Part shown: piece by piece, positions 53,974 to 62,890 of the stretch
How positions within the stretch are numbered: position 1 is the stretch's first letter
Layout of the letters: each line of letters starts with the position of its first letter
Assembly (NCBI RefSeq): GCF_002355475.1
Contig: NZ_AP014862.1
Location: 744,001 to 808,000, forward strand
Source: Pseudomonas furukawaii
Lineage (GTDB): Bacteria > Pseudomonadota > Gammaproteobacteria > Pseudomonadales > Pseudomonadaceae
Length of the DNA stretch: 64,000 nucleotides
Reading direction: 5' to 3'
Position numbers and translations under genes: made by a program
Notes under the pieces: model-generated
The model's input: only the letters and a program-made list of their open reading frames with translations
Told to the model about the DNA's origin: nothing
Database searches by the model: none

Positions 53974-54677
53974 GGGGTGTCCTCGATGAGTTGGTAGTCG
54001 CGTCCTTCGACCTGCCCCCGGCGCAGCGGGTTGCGGGTGCAGTGGCGGGCGTGATCGGCGTCGACGAAGCGGTAAGGCAGGTGTTCGTCACGGCCCCGGG
54101 GAATGCCCAGGCGGGTGGTCTGGATGAGGGTGGCCGGGCGTACGCCGACGTCTTCGACGAACAGCCTCTGCCAATCGAAGCGTTGGCCATCCCAGACCGG
54201 GACCTTGAGGCCGAGGGCCTTGCACAACAGGGTCTGCCCGGCGCAGAGGCGTTCCGGGGCGCGGGGGCGGCCCTGGGCGTCGGGATTATTGCGTTGCATG
54301 GCGGCCAGGGCTTCGGCTGGCGAGACGGCATCCACCCAGGGGTGGCCCGACTTGATCAGTACGGCGTTGCCCGGGCCCTGGGCGCTGAAGTTCAGGGAGT
54401 CGCCGCCACGGGCGTAGTACATGTAGATGTGGCCGCCATCGAGGAACAGGGCACGGCGCTTCTCGGTGAATCCGAGGGAGGCGTGGCTGCCCTTGTCCGC
54501 CAGGTAATAGGCTTCGGTCTCGATGATGCGGGCGGCCAGCCAGAGGTCGCCCACACGATGGCGGATCACCTTGCCGAGGAGTTCCCGGGCAACCTGCTGG
54601 GCATCGCGGTTGAAGAAGCTGTCGTCCAGGGGACGGGCGCCGGGCCAGGGCAAGCCATTGATGGGATCACGGGACAT
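53970..54677 (-). CDS. DNA-3-methyladenine glycosylase (AAG/MPG type)
   Basis: The product has 235 residues of the AAG family: LARELLGKVIRHR (as VARELLGKVI), the catalytic IIETEAYYLADKGSHA with the essential glutamate, YMYYARGGDSLNFSAQGPGNAVLIKS, and the C-terminal NPLRRGQ. It removes 3-methyladenine, hypoxanthine and similar bases for base-excision repair. It precedes the DedA-PAP2 gene with a 4-base overlap. Confidence 0.93.
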   Translation of the reverse strand: MSRDPINGLPWPGARPLDDSFFNRDAQQVARELLGKVIRHRVGDLWLAARIIETEAYYLADKGSHASLGFTEKRRALFLDGGHIYMYYARGGDSLNFSAQGPGNAVLIKSGHPWVDAVSPAEALAAMQRNNPDAQGRPRAPERLCAGQTLLCKALGLKVPVWDGQRFDWQRLFVEDVGVRPATLIQTTRLGIPRGRDEHLPYRFVDADHARHCTRNPLRRGQVEGRDYQLIEDTP

Positions 54678-54982
54678 GGGGCTGTCACGGGTACCGGTTG
54701 GGAACAGGCTGGCGATTATACGGAAGCCAGGCTGAGCCGAAGCTGAATCCCCTGCGGGGAATCGTCACGCAAAATAACAAGCGCCCATCGCCATGTCCCG
54801 AGCGGCCGCGCCGTTGCCGGTTGCACCGGGGCGTCGACCTGGCGGGGCGCCTGCCCCGGGGCCTGCCTGCAGGACCTGGGTGGGCCCGGCACTGGCCTGT
54901 CTACCATCCGCCCGGCGCCGCTGGGCGCGGGCGGCCGCGCTCGCTATAATCAGCCGCTTTCCTTCCGCCAGAACCCGAGACC
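54678..54982. promoter_or_regulatory. divergent control region with proA -10 box
   Basis: These 305 bases hold no gene. A perfect TATAAT at 54945-54950 lies 33 bases before the proA start with a GC-rich, weak -35 region. The glycosylase promoter must lie near 54700, where GCGATTATACGG (54710-54721) gives a TATAAT-like minus-strand box. Confidence 0.5.
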
Positions 54983-56248
54983 ATGACCGAGTCCGTTCTC
55001 GATTACATGACCCGCCTTGGCCGCGCCGCCCGCGCCGCCTCGCGTGTGGCCGCCCGTGCCAGCACCGCGCAGAAGAACCGCGCCCTGCTGGCCGCCGCCG
55101 ATGCCCTGGACGCCGCTCGCGCCGAGCTGTCCGTCGCCAACGAGCAGGACCTGGCCAATGGCCGGGCCAATGGCCTGGAGCCGGCCATGCTGGATCGCCT
55201 GGCCCTGACTCCAGAGCGCATCGACGACATGATCGAGGGCCTGCGCCAGGTCGCTACCCTGCCGGACCCCATCGGCGAGATCCGCGACATGCGCTACCTG
55301 CCGTCCGGCATCCAGGTGGGCAAGATGCGCGTGCCGCTGGGTGTGATCGGCATCATCTACGAGTCCCGTCCCAACGTGACCATCGATGCCGCCAGCCTCT
55401 GCCTGAAGTCGGGCAACGCCACCATCCTGCGCGGCGGCTCCGAGGCCATCCATTCCAACCAGGCCATCGCCTGCTGCATCCAGAAGGGCCTGGCCGACGC
55501 CGGCCTGCCCGCCGAGCTGGTGCAGGTGGTGGAAACCACCGACCGCGCCGCCGTGGGCGCGCTGATCAGCATGCCGGAATACGTGGACGTGATCGTGCCC
55601 CGTGGCGGCAAGGGGCTGATCGAGCGCATCAGCCGCGAGGCCAAGGTGCCGGTCATCAAGCATCTGGATGGCATCTGCCATGTCTACATCGACGTGGCGG
55701 CGGACCTGGACAAGGCGATCCGCGTGGCGGACAACGCCAAGACCCAGCGCTACGCCCCGTGCAACACCATGGAAACCCTGCTGGTGCACCGTGGCATCGC
55801 TGAACGCGTGCTGCCGCCGCTGGCCGCCATCTACCGCGACAAGGGCGTGGAGCTGCGCGGCGACGCCGACACCCGCGCCCTGCTGGGCGGCGATGTTCTG
55901 GCGGCCACCGAGGAGGACTGGCGCACCGAGTACAACGCGCCGATCCTCTCGATCCGCATCGTCGATGACCTGGACCAGGCGATCCAGCACATCAACACCT
56001 ACGGCTCCCAGCACACCGACGCCATCATCACCGAGAACTTCAGTGATGCGCGGCGCTTCCTCACCGAAGTGGACTCCGCATCGGTGATGGTGAATGCCTC
56101 CACCCGCTTCGCCGATGGTTTCGAGTACGGCCTGGGGGCGGAGATCGGCATCTCCACCGACAAGCTGCACGCCCGTGGTCCGGTCGGGCTGGAAGGCCTG
56201 ACCAGCGAGAAATACGTGGTCTTCGGCGACGGTCACGTACGCACCTGA
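54983..56248 (+). CDS. proA: gamma-glutamyl phosphate reductase
   Basis: The product has 421 residues. It shows the ProA landmarks: [28 protein letters not shown], the catalytic cysteine in [15 protein letters not shown], and [23 protein letters not shown]. It reduces glutamyl phosphate to the semialdehyde in proline synthesis. It is the first gene of the long plus-strand run to dacA, and its TGA overlaps the nadD ATG by one base. Confidence 0.98.
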   Translation: MTESVLDYMTRLGRAARAASRVAARASTAQKNRALLAAADALDAARAELSVANEQDLANGRANGLEPAMLDRLALTPERIDDMIEGLRQVATLPDPIGEIRDMRYLPSGIQVGKMRVPLGVIGIIYESRPNVTIDAASLCLKSGNATILRGGSEAIHSNQAIACCIQKGLADAGLPAELVQVVETTDRAAVGALISMPEYVDVIVPRGGKGLIERISREAKVPVIKHLDGICHVYIDVAADLDKAIRVADNAKTQRYAPCNTMETLLVHRGIAERVLPPLAAIYRDKGVELRGDADTRALLGGDVLAATEEDWRTEYNAPILSIRIVDDLDQAIQHINTYGSQHTDAIITENFSDARRFLTEVDSASVMVNASTRFADGFEYGLGAEIGISTDKLHARGPVGLEGLTSEKYVVFGDGHVRT

Positions 56249-56892
56249 TGGGCAAGCGCATCGGCCTCTTCGGCGGCACCTTCGATCCCGTGCATATCGG
56301 TCACCTGCGGGGTGCCCTGGAAGTGGCCGAGCAGTTCGGCTTCGATGAGTTGCGGCTGATTCCCAGCGCACGGCCTCCGCACCGCGAGACACCGCAGGTG
56401 TCGGCGGCCCAGCGGCTGGAGATGGTGCAGCTGGCGGTGGGCGGCGTCGACCCCTTGCGGGTGGACGACCGTGAGCTGAAGCGCGAGCGGCCATCCTGGA
56501 CCATCGAGACCCTGGAGTCCCTGCGTGCCGAGTTGGGCGCGGACGTCCAGTTGTTCCTGCTGTTGGGCTGGGATGCCTTCTGCGGCCTGCCCGGCTGGCA
56601 TCGCTGGACCGAGCTGCTGGAGCATTGCCACATCCTGGTCCTGCAGCGTCCCGACGCCGACAGCGAAGCGCCGGAAGCCCTGCGTGACCTGCTGGCGGCA
56701 CGCAGCGCGGTCGATCCCATGTCCTTGCAGGGGCCGGCCGGACAGATCGCTTTCGTCTGGCAGACGCCCCTGGCGATTTCCGCCACGCAGATCCGCCAAC
56801 TGCTGAGGGAGGGGCGCTCGGTGCGCTTTCTCGTGCCCGACGCCGTGTTGGCCTATATCCATGCGCACGATCTGTACCGTGCGCCGAACTGA
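56248..56892 (+). CDS. nadD: nicotinate-nucleotide adenylyltransferase
   Basis: The product has 214 residues with the nucleotidyltransferase start [31 protein letters not shown], and the C-terminal [24 protein letters not shown] motif (ISxTxxR). It makes deamido-NAD from nicotinate mononucleotide and ATP. It overlaps proA by one base and is followed by rsfS 22 bases later. Confidence 0.98.
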   Translation: MGKRIGLFGGTFDPVHIGHLRGALEVAEQFGFDELRLIPSARPPHRETPQVSAAQRLEMVQLAVGGVDPLRVDDRELKRERPSWTIETLESLRAELGADVQLFLLLGWDAFCGLPGWHRWTELLEHCHILVLQRPDADSEAPEALRDLLAARSAVDPMSLQGPAGQIAFVWQTPLAISATQIRQLLREGRSVRFLVPDAVLAYIHAHDLYRAPN

Positions 56893-56914
56893 TTCACTGA
56901 GGTAGTTGAACCCG

Positions 56915-57268
56915 ATGCAAAACGAAGAACTCGTCAAGGTCGCCATCGCGGCCCTGGAAGACATGAAAGGCCAGGACATCACCACCATCGATGTCCGTGG
57001 CAAGACCAGCATCACCGATTTCATGGTGATCGCCAGCGGCACCTCCGGCCGTCACGTCAAATCCCTGGCCGAGAACGTGCTGGAGAAGGCCAAGGAACAA
57101 GGCGTGCGCCCCCTGGGCAGCGAAGGCCTGGACGGCGGCGAGTGGGCCCTGCTGGACCTGGGGGACGTGGTGGTGCATGTGATGCAGGTGGCTACCCGCC
57201 AGTTCTACGACCTGGAACGCCTGTGGCAGGGTGCCGAGCAGAGCCGCGCCCACCATAGCCACGAGTAA
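56915..57268 (+). CDS. rsfS: ribosomal silencing factor RsfS
   Basis: The product has 117 residues from ATG 56915 (GAGGT upstream); a TTG three codons before is ignored. It contains the family blocks [40 protein letters not shown] and [30 protein letters not shown]. RsfS binds ribosomal protein L14 and blocks subunit joining in stationary phase. It lies just upstream of rlmH, as in most proteobacteria. Confidence 0.97.
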   Translation: MQNEELVKVAIAALEDMKGQDITTIDVRGKTSITDFMVIASGTSGRHVKSLAENVLEKAKEQGVRPLGSEGLDGGEWALLDLGDVVVHVMQVATRQFYDLERLWQGAEQSRAHHSHE

Positions 57269-57280
57269 GTGGGGCATCCC

Positions 57281-57748
57281 TTGCGTCTACGTCTGATCGC
57301 CGTCGGTACGCGGATGCCGCGCTGGGTGGAAGAGGGCTGGAACGAGTACGTCAAGCGCCTGCCGCCCGAACTCAGCCTGGAACTGGTGGAGATTCCCCTG
57401 ACCACGCGCGGCAAGAACGCCGACGTGGCGCGGATGATCCGTCAGGAAGGGGAGGCCATGCTTGCCAAGGTCCAGCCCGGGGAACGGATAGTCACCCTGG
57501 AAGTCCAAGGACGGCCCTGGAGCACGGAACAGCTCGCCGTCGAACTGGACCGCTGGCGCCTGGATGCGCGGACGGTGAACCTCATGGTGGGCGGTCCCGA
57601 GGGACTGGCCCCGGAGGTCTGCGCCCGAAGCGAGCAGCGCTGGTCGCTGTCGCCGCTGACCCTGCCGCATCCCCTGGTCCGCATCCTCATCGGCGAGCAG
57701 ATCTATCGCGCCTGGACCGTGCTGTCCGGCCACCCCTACCACAAGTAA
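57281..57748 (+). CDS. rlmH: 23S rRNA pseudouridine-1915 methyltransferase, TTG start
   Basis: The product has 155 residues when read from TTG 57281 (residues [15 protein letters not shown]), exactly the size of known RlmH; the GTG at 57269 would give four extra residues of the wrong start. The SPOUT-fold motifs are present: [12 protein letters not shown]-type [12 protein letters not shown] near residue 105 and [28 protein letters not shown] at the end. It methylates pseudouridine 1915 in helix 69. GTGGGG lies 6 bases before the TTG. It is coupled to rsfS and precedes mrdA. Confidence 0.97.
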   Translation: MRLRLIAVGTRMPRWVEEGWNEYVKRLPPELSLELVEIPLTTRGKNADVARMIRQEGEAMLAKVQPGERIVTLEVQGRPWSTEQLAVELDRWRLDARTVNLMVGGPEGLAPEVCARSEQRWSLSPLTLPHPLVRILIGEQIYRAWTVLSGHPYHK

Positions 57749-57757
57749 GCGCCTTCC

Positions 57758-59656
57758 ATGCCGCAGCCGATCCGCCTCAAAGACCACGAAAGGGACGCCC
57801 GCCAGGTACGCCAGCGCGTCATCGTGGGCGCGGTGGCGGTGCTGCTGCTGACCTGCGTGCTGATCGCCCGCCTCTATTACCTGCAGGTGATCCAGTACGA
57901 GCACCACTCGACGTTGTCCGAGAACAACCGAGTCCATGTGCAGCCGATTCCGCCCACCCGAGGGCTGATCTTCGACCGCAATGGCGTGATCGTCGCCGAC
58001 AACCGACCCAGCTTCAGCCTCACCGTCACCCGCGAGCGGGCGGGCGACTGGCAGCAGATTCTCGATGTGATCGTCGAGGTCCTGCAGCTCACCCCGGATG
58101 ACCGGGCCCTGTTCGAGAAACGCATGAAGCAGGGGCGGCGTCCCTTCGAGCCGGTGCCCATCCTCTTCGAGCTGACCGAGGACCAGATTGCTCGGATCGC
58201 GGTGAACCAGTTCCGCTTGCCAGGCGTGGAGGTGGCGGCACAGCTGGTGCGTCATTATCCCCAGGGCGCGCATTTCGCCCATTCCGTGGGGTACGTGGGC
58301 CGGATCAACGAGAAGGAGCTCAAGCAGCTCGATCCGATCAACTACAGCGGCACCCACCACATCGGCAAGACCGGTATCGAGCGCTTCTACGAAGACCAGC
58401 TCCACGGTGAGGTGGGCTACGAGGAAGTCGAGACCAACGCCCGGGGCCGCGTGCTGCGCGTGCTCAAGCGTACCGACCCGAAGCCGGGCAAGGACCTGGT
58501 GCTGACCCTGGATGTGCGCCTGCAGGAGGCCGCCGAAGAAGCCCTGGCGGGACGCCGTGGCGCCATCGTCGCCATCGAACCGTCCACCGGGGATGTGCTG
58601 GCGATGGTCAGCCAGCCCAGTTTCGATCCCAACCCCTTCGTCACCGGCATCAGCTTCAAGGCCTACGCCGAGCTGCGCGATTCCATCGACCGCCCCCTCT
58701 ATAACCGCGTGCTGCGCGGCCTGTATCCGCCGGGGTCCACGGTCAAGCCGATGGTGGCGGTGTCCGGCCTCGATGCCGGTGTGGTCACCCCGGTCTCGCG
58801 GGTGTTCGACCCGGGCTTCTACCAACTGCCCAACTACGCCCACAAGTACCGCAACTGGAACCGTTCCGGTGACGGCTGGGTGAACCTGGAGACCGCGATC
58901 ATGCGGTCCAACGACACCTATTTCTACGACCTTGCCCACAAGATGGGCATCGATCGCCTCCATGAGTACATGAGCCGCTTCGGCTTCGGCCAGCGGGTGG
59001 CGCTGGACATGTTCGAGGAGTCCGCCGGCCTGATGCCGTCGCGGGAATGGAAGCGGGCCCGCTACCGCCAGGCCTGGTATCCCGGCGAGACCCTGATCCT
59101 CGGGATCGGCCAGGGCTACATGCAGTCCACGCCGCTGCAACTGGCCCAGGCCACGGCGCTGATGGCCAATCGCGGCAAGTGGATCCGTCCGCACCTGGCC
59201 AAGACCATCGAGGGAAGGCCGCCGGTGGACCCGAACCCGTTGCCGGACATCGTGCTGCGTGATCCGAAGTTCTGGGATTACGGGCGGATCGGCATGGAAC
59301 AGGTGGTTCACGGTGCCCGGGGCACCGCGCGCAAGGTCGGCGATACCTCCGTCTATCGCATCGCGGGCAAATCCGGTACGGCGCAGGTGGTGGCGATCAA
59401 GCAGGGCGAGAAGTACGACCGCAGCAAGGTCCAGGAGCGCCACCGCGACCACGCCCTGTTCGTGGCCTTCGCCCCGGCCGAGGACCCGAAGATCGCCGTC
59501 GCCGTGATGGTGGAGAACGGCGAGTCCGGCTCCGGCGTGGCCGCCCCCGTGGTCAAGCAGGTGATGGACGCCTGGCTGCTGGGCGAAGATGGCCAGCTGA
59601 AGCCCGAGTTCCGTCCGCCCCAGCCCCTGGCCGAGCAGCAGAGCGCCAATCGATGA
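57758..59656 (+). CDS. mrdA: penicillin-binding protein 2 (elongasome transpeptidase)
   Basis: The product has 632 residues: a single N-terminal membrane helix (AVLLLTCVLIARLYYL), the class B dimerisation part (LIFDRNGVIVADNRPSF), and the transpeptidase domain with S-x-x-K in PPGSTVKPMVA near residue 327, S-N-D in RSNDTYFYD and K-S-G-T in AGKSGTAQVV. It crosslinks peptidoglycan in cell elongation and works with RodA. Its stop overlaps the rodA start by 4 bases. Confidence 0.98.
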   Translation: MPQPIRLKDHERDARQVRQRVIVGAVAVLLLTCVLIARLYYLQVIQYEHHSTLSENNRVHVQPIPPTRGLIFDRNGVIVADNRPSFSLTVTRERAGDWQQILDVIVEVLQLTPDDRALFEKRMKQGRRPFEPVPILFELTEDQIARIAVNQFRLPGVEVAAQLVRHYPQGAHFAHSVGYVGRINEKELKQLDPINYSGTHHIGKTGIERFYEDQLHGEVGYEEVETNARGRVLRVLKRTDPKPGKDLVLTLDVRLQEAAEEALAGRRGAIVAIEPSTGDVLAMVSQPSFDPNPFVTGISFKAYAELRDSIDRPLYNRVLRGLYPPGSTVKPMVAVSGLDAGVVTPVSRVFDPGFYQLPNYAHKYRNWNRSGDGWVNLETAIMRSNDTYFYDLAHKMGIDRLHEYMSRFGFGQRVALDMFEESAGLMPSREWKRARYRQAWYPGETLILGIGQGYMQSTPLQLAQATALMANRGKWIRPHLAKTIEGRPPVDPNPLPDIVLRDPKFWDYGRIGMEQVVHGARGTARKVGDTSVYRIAGKSGTAQVVAIKQGEKYDRSKVQERHRDHALFVAFAPAEDPKIAVAVMVENGESGSGVAAPVVKQVMDAWLLGEDGQLKPEFRPPQPLAEQQSANR

Positions 59657-60798
59657 ACAGCAATTTCGACCGCACCATCTCCCAGGAGGACGTGCTCAAG
59701 CGGCGCGCCTCCCTGCTGCAGCGCCTGCACATCGATGGCTGGCTGCTGCTGATCATCCTGCTGCTGGCCGCCGGCAGCCTCTTCGTCCTCTATTCCGCCA
59801 GCGGCAAGCATTGGGACCTGCTGATGAAGCAGGCCAGCTCCTTCGCCCTGGGGATCGCCGCGATGATCGTCATCGCCCAGTTCGAACCGCGTTTCATGGC
59901 GCGCTGGGTGCCGCTGGCCTACGTGGTGGGCGTGGCGCTGCTGATGGTGGTGGAGATCATGGGTCACACCGCCATGGGGGCCACCCGCTGGATCAATATT
60001 CCCGGGGTGATCCGCTTCCAGCCTTCCGAGTTCATGAAGATCATCATGCCGGCGACCATCGCCTGGTACTTGTCACGGCACAACCTGCCGCCCAAGTTCA
60101 AGCACATCGCGGTCAGTCTGGTGCTGATTCTGGTGCCCTTCGTGCTGATCCTGAAGCAGCCGGACCTGGGCACCGGGCTGCTGATCCTGGCGTCCGGCGG
60201 CTTCGTGCTGTTCATGGCCGGCCTGCAGTGGCGCTGGATCGTGGGCGCGGTGGCGGCGGTGGTGCCGATTGCGGTGGCCATGTGGTACTTCGTCCTGCAC
60301 GACTACCAGAAGCAGCGGGTCCTGACCTTCCTCGACCCGGAGAGCGACCCCCTCGGCACCGGCTGGAACATCATCCAGTCCAAGGCGGCCATCGGCTCGG
60401 GCGGCGTGTTCGGCAAGGGCTGGTTGCTGGGCACCCAGTCGCACCTGGATTTTTTGCCGGAAAGCCACACCGACTTTATCATTGCGGTCCTCGGCGAAGA
60501 GTTCGGCCTGGTGGGCGCCTGCCTGCTGCTGTTGGTCTATCTGCTCCTGATCGGCCGTGGCCTGGTGATCACCGCCCAGGCCCAGACCTTGTTCGGCAAG
60601 CTGCTGGCAGGCAGCCTGACCATGACCTTCTTCGTGTACGTGTTCGTCAATATCGGCATGGTCAGTGGCCTGTTGCCGGTCGTGGGGGTGCCCCTGCCCT
60701 TCATCAGCTACGGCGGAACCCACCTGGTGACGCTGCTGTCGGGGTTCGGGGTATTGATGGCCATCCATACCCATCGCAAATGGATCGCCCAGGTTTGA
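59653..60798 (+). CDS. rodA: RodA SEDS glycosyltransferase
   Basis: The product has 381 residues with about ten membrane helices. SEDS motifs are seen: ATRWINIPGVIRFQPSEFMKI, RVLTFLDPESDPLGTGWNIIQSKAAIGSGG, FLPESHTDFIIAVLGEEFGLVGA, and GLLPVVGVPLPFISYGGT. It polymerises glycan strands with PBP2. Translationally coupled to mrdA (ATGA). Confidence 0.98.
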   Translation: MNSNFDRTISQEDVLKRRASLLQRLHIDGWLLLIILLLAAGSLFVLYSASGKHWDLLMKQASSFALGIAAMIVIAQFEPRFMARWVPLAYVVGVALLMVVEIMGHTAMGATRWINIPGVIRFQPSEFMKIIMPATIAWYLSRHNLPPKFKHIAVSLVLILVPFVLILKQPDLGTGLLILASGGFVLFMAGLQWRWIVGAVAAVVPIAVAMWYFVLHDYQKQRVLTFLDPESDPLGTGWNIIQSKAAIGSGGVFGKGWLLGTQSHLDFLPESHTDFIIAVLGEEFGLVGACLLLLVYLLLIGRGLVITAQAQTLFGKLLAGSLTMTFFVYVFVNIGMVSGLLPVVGVPLPFISYGGTHLVTLLSGFGVLMAIHTHRKWIAQV

Positions 60799-60803
60799 AA
60801 CGA

Positions 60804-61823
60804 GTGAATGATTTGAACGCACTGCGTAAGTGGATGCAGCTGGGGGCTGGCGGGATTGCCCTGGCGGGCCTCCTGGGGATGGCGGTTCCGGCTGCGGCCG
60901 GAGACTACGAGGGATCGCCGCAGGTGGCCGAGTTCGTCGCCGAGATGACCCGTGACTACGGCTTCGCCGGTGAGCAACTGATGGCGCTGTTCCGCGAGGT
61001 GCAGCGCAAGCAGTCGATCCTCGACGCCATTTCCCGTCCCGCCGAGCGGGTCAGGCCCTGGAAGGAGTACCGCCCGATCTTCATCACCCCGGCGCGCATC
61101 CAGAAGGGCGTGACCTTCTGGAGCCAGCACGCCGATGCCCTGGCCCGTGCCGAGAAGGAGTACGGGGTGCCGGCCGAGGTGATAGTCGCGATCATCGGTG
61201 TCGAGACCTTCTACGGAGGCAACACCGGCAGCTTCCGCGTGATCGACGCGCTGTCCACCCTGGGCTTCGACTACCCGCCGCGCGCGGACTTCTTCCGCAA
61301 GCAGCTCAAGGAGTTCCTCCTGCTGACCCGCGAGGAGCAGGTCGACCCGCTGATGCTCAAGGGGTCCTACGCCGGCGCCATGGGCCTGCCCCAGTTCATG
61401 CCGAGCAGCTTCCGCGCCTACGCCGTGGATTTCGACGGCGACGGCCATATCGATATCTGGGGCAATCCGGTGGACGCCATCGGCAGCGTTGCCAGCTATT
61501 TCAAGCGTCACGGCTGGGAAACGGGTGGCCAGGTGGTCAGCCGTGCCGAGGTGCGGGGCGATCGAATCGACGAAGGGTTGACCCAGGGGCTGGACCCGGT
61601 GAAGAACGTCGGCGATCTTAGGGCGCTGGGCTGGGCAAGCACCGACGCCTTGCGCGATGATGTGCCGGTGACGGCCTTCAGGCTGGAGGGTAATGAGGGG
61701 GCGGAGTACTGGATGGGATTGCCGAACTTCTATGTCATTACCCGCTACAATCGCAGCGTGATGTACGCCATGGCCGTGCATCAGCTTTCCCAATCGCTGG
61801 TCGACGCAAGGGGTGGGCGTTAA
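60804..61823 (+). CDS. mltB: lytic murein transglycosylase B
   Basis: From GTG 60804 the product is 339 residues; an ATG at 60780 overlaps the end of rodA and is a second choice. The signal peptide ends near AVPAAAG and no lipobox is visible, so it would be the soluble (SltB1-type) form. The family 103 motifs are present: VPAEVIVAIIGVETFYGG with the catalytic glutamate, GAMGLPQFMPSSFRAYAVDFDGDGHIDIW, and VASYFKRHGW. It cleaves glycan strands to anhydro ends. No good ribosome site is seen, so coupling to rodA is likely. Confidence 0.93.
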   Translation: MNDLNALRKWMQLGAGGIALAGLLGMAVPAAAGDYEGSPQVAEFVAEMTRDYGFAGEQLMALFREVQRKQSILDAISRPAERVRPWKEYRPIFITPARIQKGVTFWSQHADALARAEKEYGVPAEVIVAIIGVETFYGGNTGSFRVIDALSTLGFDYPPRADFFRKQLKEFLLLTREEQVDPLMLKGSYAGAMGLPQFMPSSFRAYAVDFDGDGHIDIWGNPVDAIGSVASYFKRHGWETGGQVVSRAEVRGDRIDEGLTQGLDPVKNVGDLRALGWASTDALRDDVPVTAFRLEGNEGAEYWMGLPNFYVITRYNRSVMYAMAVHQLSQSLVDARGGR

Positions 61824-61826
61824 CCG

Positions 61827-62828
61827 ATGCCGCAACCGATAAGAGTCGCCGTCTACGGCGCCGTGGCCCTGCTGCTGGCCAGCTGTTCGAGCAGCCGCGC
61901 CCCCGAACCGGTGCAACCCGGTGGGGCCATCTCCGGCCCTGGCAACTATGCCCGTCCCCACAAGGATGGCGCGCCCTGGTGGGACGTGGACGTCTCGCGC
62001 ATCCCCGACGCCGTGCCGATGCCGCATTACGGCTCGGTGAAGGCGAATCCCTACACCGTGCTGGGCCAGACCTACTACCCGATGGCCGACGGCCGACGTT
62101 ACCAGGCAGTGGGTACCGCCTCCTGGTACGGCACCAAGTTCCACGGCCAGGCCACCGCCAACGGCGAAGCCTATGACCTCTACGGCATGACGGCCGCCCA
62201 CAAGACCCTGCCGCTGCCCAGTTATGTCCGGGTGACCAACCTCGACAACGGTCGCAGCGTGATCCTTCGTGTCAACGACCGGGGGCCCTTCTATTCCGAC
62301 CGGATCATCGACCTATCCTTCGCCGCCGCCAAGAAGCTCGGTTATGCCGAGAGCGGCACGGCGCGGGTCAAGGTAGAAGGCATCGACCCCAATGAGTGGT
62401 GGGCCGCCCAGGGCCGTCCCGTACCCATGGTGCTGGCGCAGCCGAAGATGGCGGCCCAGGCCAAGCCCCAACCCTCGGCCGTGCAGGTGGCCACCGCGCC
62501 GATCGAGCAGTACACCCCGCCGCCCCAGCAGCATGCCGCCGCCGTCCTGCCCGTGCAGATCGACGCAAAAAAAAACGATTCACTCGCAGCCTCTGGCCTG
62601 TATCTCCAGGTGGGCGCCTTCGCCAATCCGGACGCTGCGGAGCTCCTCAAGGCCAAGTTGAGCGGGACGGTCAGTGCGCCGGTCTTCATCAGCTCGGTCG
62701 TGCGCAACCAGCAGATCCTGCACCGGGTGCGCCTGGGGCCGATCGGAACTCAGGGTGAAGCACAGGAAGTCCAGAACACCGTGCGCCTGGCCAATCTTGG
62801 CCAACCCACCCTGGTGAAGCCGGACTGA
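61827..62828 (+). CDS. rlpA: RlpA lipoprotein (DPBB and SPOR domains)
   Basis: The product has 333 residues: signal peptide with lipobox LLLASC (C20), the double-psi beta-barrel at about 90-185 (VGTASWYGTKFHGQATANGEAYD, LRVNDRGPFYSDRIIDLSFAAAKKLGY), a proline-rich linker, and a C-terminal SPOR domain (LYLQVGAFANPDAAELLKAKL). RlpA is a lytic transglycosylase acting on peptide-free glycan at the septum in P. aeruginosa. The linker-coding DNA includes a run of nine A at 62567-62575. It starts 3 bases after mltB. Confidence 0.97.
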   Translation: MPQPIRVAVYGAVALLLASCSSSRAPEPVQPGGAISGPGNYARPHKDGAPWWDVDVSRIPDAVPMPHYGSVKANPYTVLGQTYYPMADGRRYQAVGTASWYGTKFHGQATANGEAYDLYGMTAAHKTLPLPSYVRVTNLDNGRSVILRVNDRGPFYSDRIIDLSFAAAKKLGYAESGTARVKVEGIDPNEWWAAQGRPVPMVLAQPKMAAQAKPQPSAVQVATAPIEQYTPPPQQHAAAVLPVQIDAKKNDSLAASGLYLQVGAFANPDAAELLKAKLSGTVSAPVFISSVVRNQQILHRVRLGPIGTQGEAQEVQNTVRLANLGQPTLVKPD

Positions 62829-62890
62829 CGGCTTCGCTCACCTCGCCCGCCAGGGCCTGAAAGACCATTAGCAATTTCTCAGAGAGACGG

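Noticed and set aside
59811-60803. Extended open frame upstream of mltB through rodA
   Set aside because: It reads in another frame over the clear rodA gene and has no domain; only the part from 60804 is a real gene.
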